Source of the DNA: Candidatus Thiosymbion sp.
GTDB lineage: Bacteria > Pseudomonadota > Gammaproteobacteria > Chromatiales > Chromatiaceae
Assembly (NCBI GenBank): GCA_018435665.1
Contig: JAHDND010000007.1
Span: 1-64,000, forward strand
Length of the DNA stretch: 64,000 nt
Direction of reading: 5' to 3'
Position 1 is the stretch's first letter; each line of letters begins with the position of its first letter. The notes under the pieces were generated by a model, which was given only the letters and a program-made list of their open reading frames with translations, had not been told where the DNA came from and did not search any database. The translations under genes and the position numbers were made by a program. Below, piece after piece: positions 45,652 to 54,660 of the stretch.

Positions 45652-46644
45652 TCAGCCTCCAAACTTGGCGCGGGGGTTGAAGGCCAGGTGGTCCGCCATG
45701 CGCTGGTAGAGGGCCTTGGCCTCGTCGCTGTCCGCTGGCGGAGTGTGGATCTCCAGAATCAGGATCTGATCCCCGGGCGGGTCGCCCGGCAGGCCGCGGC
45801 CCTTGAGGCGCATGCGCTTGCCGCTCTGGCTGCCGGCGGGGATCTTGAGGCTGACCGGACCCCCCAGGGTCGGCACCTGGAGCTGGGTACCCAGGGCCGC
45901 CTCCCAGGGGGTGATGGGGAGGTGGAGGAGAACGTCCCGGCCGTCGGTCTGATAGATCCGGTGGGGGCGCAGGTGGACCTCCAGGTAGAGGTCGCCGGCG
46001 GGGCCGCCCGCGAAGCCTGGCTGGCCCTGGCCGGCGAGGCGGATCTGCCGCCCCTGGCTGACGCCGGGGGGGATGCGCACCTTGAGGGTGCGGTGCTGAA
46101 GATGGACCTGGCCCTGGGCGTCCTGGCTCGGGGTTTCCAGGCGCAGTTCGCGGGTGCCGCCAGCGAAGGCCTCCTCCAGGCTGATCTCGACCCGCGCGGT
46201 CTGGTCCTGGCCGCGCTGGCGGAAGAGTTCCTCGCGCTGCCCACCGGCGCCCACGCCGCGGCGGCGGGTGTCACCAAAGGCGTTCGCGAAGCCGCCGAGA
46301 CCCCCACCACCGAAGAGGGAGGAAAAGAAGTCGCTGAAGCCGCCGGCGTCGCCGCTGCCGGTGCTGTAGCGGAACTCGCGGTGGAAGCCGCCCTGCCCGG
46401 GGGGCGGCCGGAACTCCTGGCCGGCGCGCCATTGACTGCCCAGGGCGTCGTAGGCGGCGCGCTTTTCCGGGTCCTTGAGGACCTCGTTGGCCTCGTTGAT
46501 CTCCTTGAAGCGCGCTTCGGCGTCGGGCTCCTTGCTCACGTCCGGGTGGTATTTGCGCGCCAACTTGCGGTAGGCCTGTTTGATGGCCTCCGGCGTGGCG
46601 TTGCGCGCGACACCGAGGGTCTTGTAATAGTCTTTGTACTCCAT
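45652..46644 (-). CDS. cbpA: DnaJ-type co-chaperone CbpA
   Basis: The 330-residue protein has an N-terminal J domain (YKTLGVARNATPEAIKQAYRK, with the HPD motif in KYHPDVSK), a Gly/Phe-rich linker with FGGGGLGGFANAFG, and the two beta-sandwich substrate-binding domains (LRLETPS onward). It lacks the zinc-finger domain of DnaJ, which marks it as CbpA. It works with DnaK and can bind curved DNA in E. coli. The upstream gap carries repeat copy E. Confidence 0.95.
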   Translation of the reverse strand: MEYKDYYKTLGVARNATPEAIKQAYRKLARKYHPDVSKEPDAEARFKEINEANEVLKDPEKRAAYDALGSQWRAGQEFRPPPGQGGFHREFRYSTGSGDAGGFSDFFSSLFGGGGLGGFANAFGDTRRRGVGAGGQREELFRQRGQDQTARVEISLEEAFAGGTRELRLETPSQDAQGQVHLQHRTLKVRIPPGVSQGRQIRLAGQGQPGFAGGPAGDLYLEVHLRPHRIYQTDGRDVLLHLPITPWEAALGTQLQVPTLGGPVSLKIPAGSQSGKRMRLKGRGLPGDPPGDQILILEIHTPPADSDEAKALYQRMADHLAFNPRAKFGG

Positions 46645-46735
46645 GGAGTCTGCCGTCCGAATGCTATGGGGAGGGTGTCTGGCTGGCGTCTGGGATCGCG
46701 CTCATAGACCCAGTGTAGGGTCTTCGCGCATCAAT

Positions 46736-46872
46736 TATCGGTCATCCCGGGTTGGGTCGGGGGCGTCTGGCGGGGGACACCGTCGATAGGTCCGGGTAGG
46801 CTTGACGACCGCCTTCCGGCGGTCGACACCCCCCCAGTGGCCACCGATACTCCCGATCGATGCCGAAAAACT
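46736..46872. repeat. Interspersed palindromic element, copy E
   Basis: The left arm (about 46749-46776) reads GGGTTGGGTCGG then GGGCGTCTGGCGGGGG. The core GGCTTGACGACC leads to a perfect inner hairpin CGACCGCC/GGCGGTCG at 46806-46825 around TTCC. Next to the loop it has C-G where copies B and C have A-T, a compensating change. The right arm is partly decayed, and the edge GATGCCGAAAA is kept. It lies between the divergent cbpA and the leuA leader region. Confidence 0.82.
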
Positions 46873-47013
46873 AATTGCCATGAGTTTATATGATTGCGGG
46901 CAACCTTCCTTCCAAGACGCCGCCGGGCCCCCCAGCCTGCACCGCTCCAGGCTGGCGAGGTCCTCGATCGTTAGCCACGGCCTCTTGACACATGGCCTCT
47001 GGCACACGGCCTC

Positions 47014-47042
47014 TTGGCATGCGTCGCGGTATGCCCTATATT
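47014..47042 (+). promoter_or_regulatory. Predicted sigma-70 promoter of the leuA leader
   Basis: TTGGCA at 47014-47019 and TATATT at 47037-47042 are separated by exactly 17 bases. Transcription would start near 47049, only about 12 bases before the leader-peptide ATG and 250 bases before leuA. The match is good at both boxes and at the spacing. Confidence 0.65.
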
Positions 47043-47060
47043 CGATCTCAGAGTAACGCC

Positions 47061-47174
47061 ATGAACATGTCAAGCATCACCTCCTCCTCCTCCTCCTCGG
47101 TGCGTCTCGCACCCCGCTTTGTGGCGGGGCTTTTAGCCCTGAGCCTGCCGCTCGCCCTCCTGCTGCTGCCCTGA
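47061..47174 (+). CDS. Putative Leu-rich leader peptide of leuA
   Basis: A 37-codon frame begins just after the predicted promoter. Ten of its last 22 residues are leucine, including four in a row (LLLLP) just before the stop and one rare TTA codon. The stop codon lies in the loop of a CTGCCC/GGGCAG hairpin. Its GGGGC could instead pair with GCCCC near 47193, and that with GGGGGC just after, giving the alternative pairings expected of an attenuator. A hydrophobic membrane micropeptide is the other reading. No clean U-rich terminator stem is seen right before leuA. Confidence 0.5.
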   Translation: MNMSSITSSSSSSVRLAPRFVAGLLALSLPLALLLLP

Positions 47175-47299
47175 GGGGCAGATACGACACGGTCGCCCCG
47201 GCGGGGGCTTAGAATACGCAGTCAAGCCAGATATGAAATTCCAGACCAAGCGGCCCCCGGTGGGTCTGGCCTGGTCTTACGGATACGCGGGAGCGAGTC

Positions 47300-48847
47300 A
47301 TGAGCACAGATCATCTCATCATTTTCGATACCACCCTCCGGGACGGCGAGCAGAGCCCCGGGGCCTCCATGACCAAGGACGAGAAGGTGCGTATCGCCAA
47401 GGCCCTGGAGAAGTTGCGGGTCGACGTCATCGAGGCCGGCTTCCCGGCGGCCAGTCCCGGTGACTTCGAGGCCGTCAAGGCCGTGGCGACGGCCATCAAG
47501 GACAGCACCGTCTGCGGCTTGGCCCGGGCACTGGACAAGGATATCGATACCGCTGGCGAGGCCCTGGCCAAGGCCAATTCCGCCCGCATCCACACCTTCA
47601 TCGCCACTTCGCCCATCCACATGGAGCGGAAGTTGCGCATGACCCCGGACCAGGTCGTGGAACAGGCGGTCCATGCCGTCAAGCGGGCGCGACGCTACAC
47701 CGACAACGTCGAGTTCTCCCCGGAGGATGCCGGCCGTTCCGAGCCCGATTTCCTCTGCCGGGTCCTGGAGGCGGTGATCAAGGCCGGGGCGCGGACGGTC
47801 AATATCCCCGATACCGTGGGCTATAGCGTGCCCTATCAGTTCGGCGACCTCATCCGCGGTCTGATCGAGCGCGTGCCCAACGCCGATCAGGCGGTCTTCT
47901 CGGTCCACTGCCATAACGATCTCGGCCTGGCCGTGGCCAACTCGCTGGCGGCGGTGCGTAACGGCGCCCGCCAGGTGGAGTGCACCATCAATGGCCTGGG
48001 CGAGCGCGCGGGCAATGCCGCCCTGGAGGAGATCGTCATGGCGGTGCGCACCCGTCAGGACCACTTCCCCTGCGATACCCGCATCGACACCACCCAGATC
48101 GTCAATTGCTCGCGGCTGGTGTCTGGCATCACCGGTTTCCCGGTCCAGCCCAACAAGGCCGTGGTGGGGGCCAACGCCTTCGCCCACGAGTCCGGCATCC
48201 ATCAGGACGGGGTCCTCAAGCATCGCGAGACTTACGAGATCATGCGCGCCGAGGACGTGGGTTGGACCGAGAACCGCATGGTCCTGGGCAAGCACTCGGG
48301 CCGCAACGCCTTCAAGAGCCGCCTGGCGGAGATCGGCATCACCTTCGACTCCGAGGAGGACCTCAACGCCGCCTTCGCCCGCTTCAAGGAACTGGCGGAC
48401 AAGAAGCACGAGATCTTCGACGAGGACCTCCAGACCCTGGTGACGGATGCCAACCTCGATGCTACCAACGAGCGCCTCAAGCTGGTGTCGATGAAGGTCT
48501 GCTCCGAGACCGGGGAGGTGCCCCGGGCCGAGGTGGTGTTGCAGATGGATGGCCAGGAGGAACCGGGGGCGGCCATCGGCGGCGGCCCGGTGGACGCCAC
48601 CTTCAAGGCCATCGAGTCCATCGTCAACTCGGGAACGATACTGCGCCTCTACTCGGTCAACAGCATCACCAGCGGCACCGACGCCCAGGGCGAGGTCACG
48701 GTGCGGTTGGAGAAGGGCGGGCGCATCGTCAATGGTCAGGGGGCGGATACCGACATCATCGTTGCCTCCGCCAAGGCCTACATCAATGCCTGTAACAAGG
48801 TGCTCAAGCCCCTGGACCGGGCCCATCCCCAGGGGGCGGACGTCTGA
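47300..48847 (+). CDS. leuA: 2-isopropylmalate synthase
   Basis: LeuA condenses acetyl-CoA with 2-ketoisovalerate, the first committed step to leucine. The 515-residue protein has [15 protein letters not shown], the HxH metal motif in [15 protein letters not shown], and [14 protein letters not shown]. The C-terminal regulatory domain (from about residue 390) would bind leucine for feedback inhibition. GGGAG before the ATG is a good ribosome binding site. A promoter and Leu-rich leader lie upstream, and the uracil-DNA glycosylase gene follows after 8 bases. Confidence 0.97.
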   Translation: MSTDHLIIFDTTLRDGEQSPGASMTKDEKVRIAKALEKLRVDVIEAGFPAASPGDFEAVKAVATAIKDSTVCGLARALDKDIDTAGEALAKANSARIHTFIATSPIHMERKLRMTPDQVVEQAVHAVKRARRYTDNVEFSPEDAGRSEPDFLCRVLEAVIKAGARTVNIPDTVGYSVPYQFGDLIRGLIERVPNADQAVFSVHCHNDLGLAVANSLAAVRNGARQVECTINGLGERAGNAALEEIVMAVRTRQDHFPCDTRIDTTQIVNCSRLVSGITGFPVQPNKAVVGANAFAHESGIHQDGVLKHRETYEIMRAEDVGWTENRMVLGKHSGRNAFKSRLAEIGITFDSEEDLNAAFARFKELADKKHEIFDEDLQTLVTDANLDATNERLKLVSMKVCSETGEVPRAEVVLQMDGQEEPGAAIGGGPVDATFKAIESIVNSGTILRLYSVNSITSGTDAQGEVTVRLEKGGRIVNGQGADTDIIVASAKAYINACNKVLKPLDRAHPQGADV

Positions 48848-48855
48848 CCCACGCC

Positions 48856-49629
48856 ATGGGCGCCACCCTGGACCCGGTCCGGCGCCGCCGCTACCTGGAG
48901 GCCATGGGCATCCAGGTCTGGCAACGGCGGGCCGGGTCAGCGGCGGGGGAGGGGGATGAGGTCGCCCGCGCTGCGGTTCAGGCGGCTGATGCCCCCCTCC
49001 CTGGTGCGGAGGCCAGCGTTGCTTTATCGGTAGTCCCGGCAGATTCACCGGCCCCCACGGATGCGATGGCAGCCCTGGGTTGGGAAGACCTGCGCGCGGC
49101 GGTCGCCGCCTGCCGCGCCTGCGGCCTATGTGAGACGCGCACTCAGACTGTGTTCGGCGTGGGCCGTCACGATGCGGACCTCATGCTCATCGGCGAGGCC
49201 CCTGGCGCCGAGGAGGACCGGCGGGGGGAGCCCTTCGTTGGCCGCGCCGGCCAACTCCTTGACCGCATGCTCGCCGCCATTGGCCTGAGTCGCGACCAGG
49301 TCTATATCGCCAACATCCTCAAGTGCCGGCCCCCCGGCAATCGTGACCCCAAACCGGAGGAGGCGGCGGCCTGCCGCGCCTTCCTGCTGCGTCAGATCGC
49401 CCTGGTCCAGCCGCGGGTCCTGGTCTCTCTCGGTCGCATCTCCGCCCAGAACCTGCTGGAGACCGATGAGGCCGTGGGCCGTCTACGCGGACGCTGGCTC
49501 AGCTTCGGTCCCCGGGCCTTGCCCCTGATGGTGACCTATCACCCCTCTTATCTATTGCGCTCCCCCGAGCAGAAGGCCCGGGCCTGGCAGGACCTCATCC
49601 AGGTCGCCCGGCGGCTGCGGGGCGGCTGA
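48856..49629 (+). CDS. Type-4 (Fe-S) uracil-DNA glycosylase
   Basis: The 257-residue protein has the family 4 pattern: Cys residues in [18 protein letters not shown] for the 4Fe-4S cluster, [27 protein letters not shown] as uracil pocket, [17 protein letters not shown] and CRAFLLRQ with the remaining Cys ligands, and [10 protein letters not shown] near the end. It removes uracil from DNA. The first 75 residues are a variable Ala/Pro-rich tail common in proteobacterial members. It is probably co-transcribed with leuA. Confidence 0.93.
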   Translation: MGATLDPVRRRRYLEAMGIQVWQRRAGSAAGEGDEVARAAVQAADAPLPGAEASVALSVVPADSPAPTDAMAALGWEDLRAAVAACRACGLCETRTQTVFGVGRHDADLMLIGEAPGAEEDRRGEPFVGRAGQLLDRMLAAIGLSRDQVYIANILKCRPPGNRDPKPEEAAACRAFLLRQIALVQPRVLVSLGRISAQNLLETDEAVGRLRGRWLSFGPRALPLMVTYHPSYLLRSPEQKARAWQDLIQVARRLRGG

Positions 49630-49707
49630 AGTCTTGAAGGCCGGTCCGGAAGACCTATTATTAGCTCTGAGCAATGAAAACTTGGGGGGTGATAAATATT
49701 ATCTATT

Positions 49708-49737
49708 TTGAAAATAATCGAATGCTAATATTATAGT
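49708..49737 (+). promoter_or_regulatory. Predicted promoter of the sulfur globule gene
   Basis: TTGAAA (49708-49713) and TATAGT (49732-49737) are 18 bases apart within a sharply AT-rich stretch (about 49675-49740) that stands out in this GC-rich window. The predicted start is about 55 bases before the gene. Sulfur globule proteins are made in bulk, so a strong promoter is expected. Confidence 0.65.
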
Positions 49738-49800
49738 GACCGTGAGTACACAAGGTACCGCGTCCACTAAACAAGACTCAGAAAATTGAGGAGAAACTGA

Positions 49801-50142
49801 ATGAAAAAGCTTGCTACCGCCGCCGCCGTCGCCGCCCTGCTGGGCGCCTCCGCCTCCGCTTCCGCCTTCTGGGGCGGCCCAGGCTGGGGTGGCCCGGGTT
49901 GGGGCAACTCCGGCAACGACTGGTGGAACGACATGTTCGGTGACGGCTATGGCGACTTCAACATGAACATGTCCGGTGGCGGGCGTGGTTGGGGCCGCGG
50001 TTATAATCGTTATCGCGACTACTATGGCTACGGCTATGGCCCCTACTGGGGTGGCCCCTACGGCTATGCCCCCTACGGCGCGCCCTACGCCCCCTATGCC
50101 CCACCCGCTCCTCCGGCTGCCCCCGCCGCCGAGGCCAAGTAA
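49801..50142 (+). CDS. Sulfur globule protein, Gly/Tyr/Trp-rich
   Basis: The 113-residue precursor has a signal peptide of about 22 residues ([15 protein letters not shown], cut after ASASA) and a mature protein of Gly, Tyr, Trp, Asn and Pro repeats. Motifs are [36 protein letters not shown] and [14 protein letters not shown]. This composition matches the envelope proteins of periplasmic sulfur globules in Allochromatium-like bacteria, close to the SgpA/SgpB type. AGGAG precedes the ATG. A promoter upstream and a terminator downstream make it a single-gene unit. Confidence 0.93.
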   Translation: MKKLATAAAVAALLGASASASAFWGGPGWGGPGWGNSGNDWWNDMFGDGYGDFNMNMSGGGRGWGRGYNRYRDYYGYGYGPYWGGPYGYAPYGAPYAPYAPPAPPAAPAAEAK

Positions 50143-50200
50143 GATTTGAGCCTGAGTCCCTCATCCCCCCGGATGAGGGATTCTCCTCCAGTCTTCCCCT

Positions 50201-50227
50201 GAACCGCGCCCTGGCGCGGTTTATTTT
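50201..50227 (+). terminator. Intrinsic terminator after the sulfur globule gene
   Basis: AACCGCGC and GCGCGGTT pair perfectly over 8 bp around CCTG and are followed by TATTTTT. It lies about 60 bases after the stop codon. A second small hairpin (CTCATCC/GGATGAG, near 50160-50177) sits between. This is the clearest intrinsic terminator of the window. Confidence 0.85.
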
Positions 50228-50339
50228 TGGGCGACCGTCGGCGCGAGCGAAACGATGGCTAATTCCTTGGGAGAGGCTATAGAGATCGCATATCAGTTCT
50301 CGGCAGCGACCCGGGGAAGCAAAAATGATGGGACGATGA

Positions 50340-51128
50340 CTACAGAGGTTTTTTTACCGCTTCAGTTTGCATGTCGCTGGTATTCAGCCCCAAGGAGGCG
50401 CCGATGGCCTCCCGGCAGGCGCGGGCCATGGTCTTGCGGTCCAGCCCCTGGCTGACGATGAGGGGCAGGAAGCGGACCTCGACCCGGATGCCCGGGTGCT
50501 GGAGGATCCGCCATAGGTGCGGCACGGGTCGGTCATCGTCGATGAAAGGGGCGATGGGATCCAAGTGGTCCGGTTCGCCATAGCGCAGGGCGACGGGCTG
50601 GAGGGCGGCGCCGCTGTCCTGGGCGGCGGCGAAGAGTCGGGGGTGGAAGGGCCGTAACCCGGCGCCATTGCTGGTGGTCGCCTCGGGAAAGATGACCACC
50701 ACCTGGTCACGGCTGGCGCGAGCGGCGATCTGTTCCGCCAGTTCCCGGGCCTGGTGGGCGCCGCGCGTGATGAAGAGGGTGCCAAGGACCTCGGCCATCC
50801 AGCCGATCAGGGGCCAGGCGCGGATCTCTGCCTTGGAGAGGAAACAAACGTCGCCCTGGGCGCCAAGGACAATGATGTCGAGCCAGGAGACATGGTTGGC
50901 CACCAGCAGGACCCCGGGCGCCAACTCCCCCGCCGCCACCAGGCGCAGACCCAGAATGCGGCACAGGTGCCGGTACCACCAGCGCGTCAGGGCCGAAGCC
51001 TGGGCAAAGCGGCCCCCCCTGGCCCGGGCGGGGGCCATGAACAGGGCCACCAGCAGGAAGGCGGTCAGCAGGTGCAGCAAGACCCTCAGTCCCCGCCAGA
51101 GGGCGGACAGCGCGCGCGGCGGCCCCAT
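50340..51128 (-). CDS. plsC: Lysophospholipid acyltransferase (PlsC type)
   Basis: The 262-residue membrane-bound enzyme acylates lysophosphatidic acid or a related lysolipid. The HX4D catalytic motif is NHVSWLD (near residue 78), followed by the substrate motif FITRG and VVIFPEATTS in the place of the FPEGT motif. A hydrophobic N-terminal helix is present. It starts 15 bases downstream of the HAD phosphatase stop, so both form an operon, as often seen for plsC with HAD-IB phosphatases. Confidence 0.9.
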   Translation of the reverse strand: MGPPRALSALWRGLRVLLHLLTAFLLVALFMAPARARGGRFAQASALTRWWYRHLCRILGLRLVAAGELAPGVLLVANHVSWLDIIVLGAQGDVCFLSKAEIRAWPLIGWMAEVLGTLFITRGAHQARELAEQIAARASRDQVVVIFPEATTSNGAGLRPFHPRLFAAAQDSGAALQPVALRYGEPDHLDPIAPFIDDDRPVPHLWRILQHPGIRVEVRFLPLIVSQGLDRKTMARACREAIGASLGLNTSDMQTEAVKKPL

Positions 51129-51143
51129 GTCCTCAGCCGGTTC

Positions 51144-51812
51144 TCAGGCGGGTAAGGGGTCGCGAAGGGAGATGATGGGCCAGCCCCGTTCGTGGGCATG
51201 GCGGGCCAGGCGCTCGTCCGGGTCCACCGCCACGGGGCGCTCGACCAGTTCCAGGAGGGGGATGTCGTTGTGGGAGTCGCTGTAGAAATGGCTGCCCCTC
51301 AGGTCGCCACCCTGCTCGGTCAGCCAGTGGCGCAGGCGCTCGACCTTGCCCTGTTGGAAGGATGGGGTGCCGGCCACCTCGCCGGTGAACCGCCCCGCCT
51401 GTTCCTCGGGGATGCTGGCAATGAGGTGGGGGATGCCAAAGCGGTCGGCGATGGGCGCGGTGACGAAGGCGTTGGTGGCGGTGATGATCATGAGGGTGTC
51501 CCCGGCGGCCCGGTGGCGCTCCACCAAGGCCAGGGCGGCGGCGGGGACGATGGGTTCGATCTTCTCGGCCAGGAACCGTGCGCGCCAATCGAGCAAGGCC
51601 TCCCGGTCGTGATCACGCAGGACCCGCAGGGAAAAGCGCATGAATTCGTGGATGTCGAGTCGGCCCTCCTGGTATTCCCGGTAGAACCGCTCGTTTTCGC
51701 GCTCGTAGTAATCCCGGTCGACGATGCCCTGTTCGGCGAGGAACAGGCCCCAGAGAAAATCCGAATCCCCCGCCAGCAGGGTGTTGTCGAGGTCAAAGAT
51801 CGCGAGTGCCAA
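51144..51812 (-). CDS. HAD-IB family phosphatase (SerB-like)
   Basis: The 222-residue protein has the HAD motif I FDLDNTLLAGDSD (nucleophile Asp6 and acid Asp8), motif II as IITATNAFVTAP, and motif III/IV in GSHFYSDSHNDIPLLE. HAD-IB enzymes include phosphoserine phosphatase and phospholipid or phosphoethanolamine phosphatases. Pairing with plsC suggests a lysolipid or glycerol-phosphate substrate, but this is inference from context. Confidence 0.9.
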   Translation of the reverse strand: MALAIFDLDNTLLAGDSDFLWGLFLAEQGIVDRDYYERENERFYREYQEGRLDIHEFMRFSLRVLRDHDREALLDWRARFLAEKIEPIVPAAALALVERHRAAGDTLMIITATNAFVTAPIADRFGIPHLIASIPEEQAGRFTGEVAGTPSFQQGKVERLRHWLTEQGGDLRGSHFYSDSHNDIPLLELVERPVAVDPDERLARHAHERGWPIISLRDPLPA

Positions 51813-51906
51813 GATGATGATCCTGATGAGAAACGGAGGTTGCGGTCAGTGCCCGTTACCGACATCGCGCCTCAATTGGCGGTTTCCTGGGTCGGATGGC
51901 GTCATC

Positions 51907-54210
51907 TCAACGCTCCAGGGACTCCACCACCGCCAGGGCGGCCATGTTGACCAGGCGGCGGACGGTGGAGGTGGTGGTGAGGATATGTACCGGCCGGGCG
52001 GCGCCGAGGAGGATGGGGCCGATGGTGACCCCCTCGCCGCCAGTCATCTTGAGCAGGTTGTAGGCGATGTTGGCGGCGTCGATATTGGGCATGATTAAGA
52101 GGTTGGCCTCGCCCTTGAGAGGGGAGTCCGGATTGGCGGCGCGGCGGAATTCCTCGGAGAGGGCGGCGTCGCCGTGCATCTCGCCGTCCACCTCCAGTTC
52201 GCCGGCGCTCATGGCGTCGATCAAGGCGGCGGCGCGACCCATCTTGCGTGCCGATTCGGAGGGGCTGGAGCCGAAATTGGAGTGCGACAGCAAGGCCACC
52301 TTGGGCTGGACGCCAAATTGGCGAACCTGTTCGGCGGCCTGGAGGGTCATCTCGGCGATCTGCTGGGCGTCCGGGTCCTGGTTGACGTGGGTGTCGCACA
52401 TGAAGAGGGAGCGACCGGGCAGCATCAGAAAATTCATCGCCGCTAGGGTGTTGACGCAGGAGCGCTTGCCGATGACATCCTGGATCACCCGGAGATGATC
52501 GCCATAGAGGCCACTGGTGCCGCACAGGAGGCCGTCGGCGTAACCTAGCCTGAGGAGCATGGCGCCAATGACGGTGGTGTCGCGGCGCAGGGTGGACTTG
52601 GCGATGGCCGGGGTGACGCCCCGTCGCACCATCAGCGCGAGATAGCCTTCCCAGCATTCCCGGTAGCGCTCGTCGGATTCCGGATTGACCAGATCGAAAT
52701 CCACGCCCGGGCGCATGCGCAGCTTGGCCTTTTGCAAGCGGTATTCGATCACGCTCGGCCAGCCGATGAGGATGGGGCGGGCGATGCGTTCCTCGATGAG
52801 AATCTGGGCGGCGCGCAGCACCCGCTCGTCCTCGCCCTCGGCGAAGATGATGCGCTTGCCCGGGGTGCGGCGGGCGGCCTGGAAGATGGCGCGCATGCCC
52901 ACGCCGGTGTGGTAGATGAACTCGGTGAGCTTGGCGCGGTAAGCGTCCCAGTCACTGATGGGCCGGGTGGCGACCCCGGAGGCGATGGCGGCCTGGGCGA
53001 CGGCCGGGGCGATGCGCACGATCAGCCGCGGGTCAAAGGGGGTCGGGATCAGATAGTCCGGGCCGAAGCTCAGTTCCCGGTTGGGATAGGCCAGGGCCAC
53101 CTCGTCGGTGACCTCGGCCTCCGCCAGTTCGGCGATGGCGCGCACGCTGGCGATCTTCATCTCCTCGGTGATGCTGGTGGCGCCCACATCCAGGGCGCCG
53201 CGGAAGATGAAGGGGAAGCAGAGGACATTGTTGACCTGATTGGGGTAGTCCGAGCGCCCGGTGGCGATGATGGCGTCCGGCCGCGCCGCCTTGGCCAGGT
53301 CGGGCATGATCTCTGGGGTGGGGTTGGCCAGGGCCAGGATCATGGGCCGGTCGGCCATGGTCTTGACCATCGCCGGGGTCAGGACCCCGGCGGTGGAGAG
53401 GCCGAGGAAGATGTCGGCGCCGACGATGGCCTCGGCCAGGGTGCGGGCGCTTGTGTCCCGGGCGTAGCGGGCCTTGGATTCATCCAGCCCCCCCGGTCGC
53501 CCGACATGGATCACGCCCTTGGAATCGCAGACGGTGATGTGCTCGCGCCGTACCCCCAGGTCGCGCCAGAGATCGAGGCAGGAGATGGCCGCCGCCCCAG
53601 CGCCGGAGCAGACCACCTTGACCGCCCCGATGTCCTTGCCGATCACCTTCAGGCCGTTGAGCAGGGCGGCGGCGGAGATGATGGCCGTGCCGTGCTGGTC
53701 GTCGTGAAAGACCGGGATCTTCATCCGCGCCTTGAGCTGGCGCTCGATGTAGAAGCACTCCGGGGCCTTGATGTCCTCCAGGTTGACCCCGCCCAGGGTC
53801 GGCTCCAGGGCGGCGATGATCTCGATCAGCCGGTCCGGGTCCTTCTCCGCCAGTTCGATGTCGAAGACGTCGATGCCGGCGAACTTCTTGAACAGGCAGC
53901 CCTTGCCCTCCATCACCGGCTTGGCGGCCAGGGGGCCGATGTTGCCCAGGCCGAGGACGGCGGTGCCATTGGTGACCACCCCCACCAGATTGGCCCGGGA
54001 GGTGTAGTCCGCGGCGGTGGCGGGGTCGGCGACGATGGCGTCGCAGGCGGCGGCGACCCCGGGGGAGTAGGCCAGGGCCAGATCGCGCTGGTTGGTGAGC
54101 CCCTTGGTGGGGGTGACGGCGATCTTGCCCGGGGTGGGGCGGCGGTGATAGTCGAGGGCGGCCTCGCGCAGGTCCTTTTCCACGGTGAATCTCTGGGTGA
54201 CGGTAAGCAT
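51907..54210 (-). CDS. maeB: NADP-dependent malic enzyme with phosphotransacetylase domain
   Basis: MaeB decarboxylates malate to pyruvate and NADPH. The 767 residues hold the malic domain ([15 protein letters not shown]), the NAD(P)-binding domain ([17 protein letters not shown]) and a C-terminal phosphotransacetylase-like domain from about residue 430 ([17 protein letters not shown]). That last domain acts as an acetyl-CoA-sensing regulatory part and usually lacks transferase activity. The length is typical of hybrid MaeB. It is monocistronic on the minus strand. Confidence 0.95.
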   Translation of the reverse strand: MLTVTQRFTVEKDLREAALDYHRRPTPGKIAVTPTKGLTNQRDLALAYSPGVAAACDAIVADPATAADYTSRANLVGVVTNGTAVLGLGNIGPLAAKPVMEGKGCLFKKFAGIDVFDIELAEKDPDRLIEIIAALEPTLGGVNLEDIKAPECFYIERQLKARMKIPVFHDDQHGTAIISAAALLNGLKVIGKDIGAVKVVCSGAGAAAISCLDLWRDLGVRREHITVCDSKGVIHVGRPGGLDESKARYARDTSARTLAEAIVGADIFLGLSTAGVLTPAMVKTMADRPMILALANPTPEIMPDLAKAARPDAIIATGRSDYPNQVNNVLCFPFIFRGALDVGATSITEEMKIASVRAIAELAEAEVTDEVALAYPNRELSFGPDYLIPTPFDPRLIVRIAPAVAQAAIASGVATRPISDWDAYRAKLTEFIYHTGVGMRAIFQAARRTPGKRIIFAEGEDERVLRAAQILIEERIARPILIGWPSVIEYRLQKAKLRMRPGVDFDLVNPESDERYRECWEGYLALMVRRGVTPAIAKSTLRRDTTVIGAMLLRLGYADGLLCGTSGLYGDHLRVIQDVIGKRSCVNTLAAMNFLMLPGRSLFMCDTHVNQDPDAQQIAEMTLQAAEQVRQFGVQPKVALLSHSNFGSSPSESARKMGRAAALIDAMSAGELEVDGEMHGDAALSEEFRRAANPDSPLKGEANLLIMPNIDAANIAYNLLKMTGGEGVTIGPILLGAARPVHILTTTSTVRRLVNMAALAVVESLER

Positions 54211-54660
54211 CGGGGGCTGGCGGCCGCGGGCCCGGATTCCCGGCTGCGGACGAGGCCATTAGCCTACTCTAACGGACCCATCCCCGCAAAAACCGCTCCC
54301 GGGCGCGAAGGGGGACGCCGGTTGACCATTGAGTCAGACCCCGTCACCACTGCCCAGGACAGAGCCGGCCCGAATGTTCCCAGGACAGTATCCGGCTGCC
54401 TAATCCCGGGAATGACCCGGGAAGGTTTCCAGCCACCCCGCGTGATGAAAGTGGCGCGGTCTTGCGGGTTAAAGGCATGATAAAGCCCACAAGTGGCTTT
54501 TCATGACCATTTGATTACCTTATCGTTGCATTTGTATGTCTTCTACGCTGCGCTCACCCCGTTGGCGGCGGGGTTGTTGCTCCCGAACCGAACCGGACAG
54601 GAGATCCTGAAGGACTCCTGTCCCTCAAGGGCGCAGACCACCCATCCACGAGGCCTCTGA
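54211..54660. other. 450-base gap between maeB and the SulP gene with leader hairpins
   Basis: This divergent gap holds promoters for both flanking genes. A near-perfect hairpin at 54595-54623 (GGACAGGAG, then TCCT/AGGA, then CTCCTGTCC) lies 37 bases before the SulP ATG. A smaller CCCCG/CGGGG stem occurs near 54557-54574. The middle part (about 54470-54540) is AT-richer and may contain the SulP promoter. I could not match the hairpins to a known riboswitch. Confidence 0.55.

Noticed and set aside
54451..54466. Sigma-54-like promoter (TGGCGC...TTGCGG) before the SulP gene
   Set aside because: The distance between GG and GC is 9 instead of 10 bases and the -24 box is imperfect.
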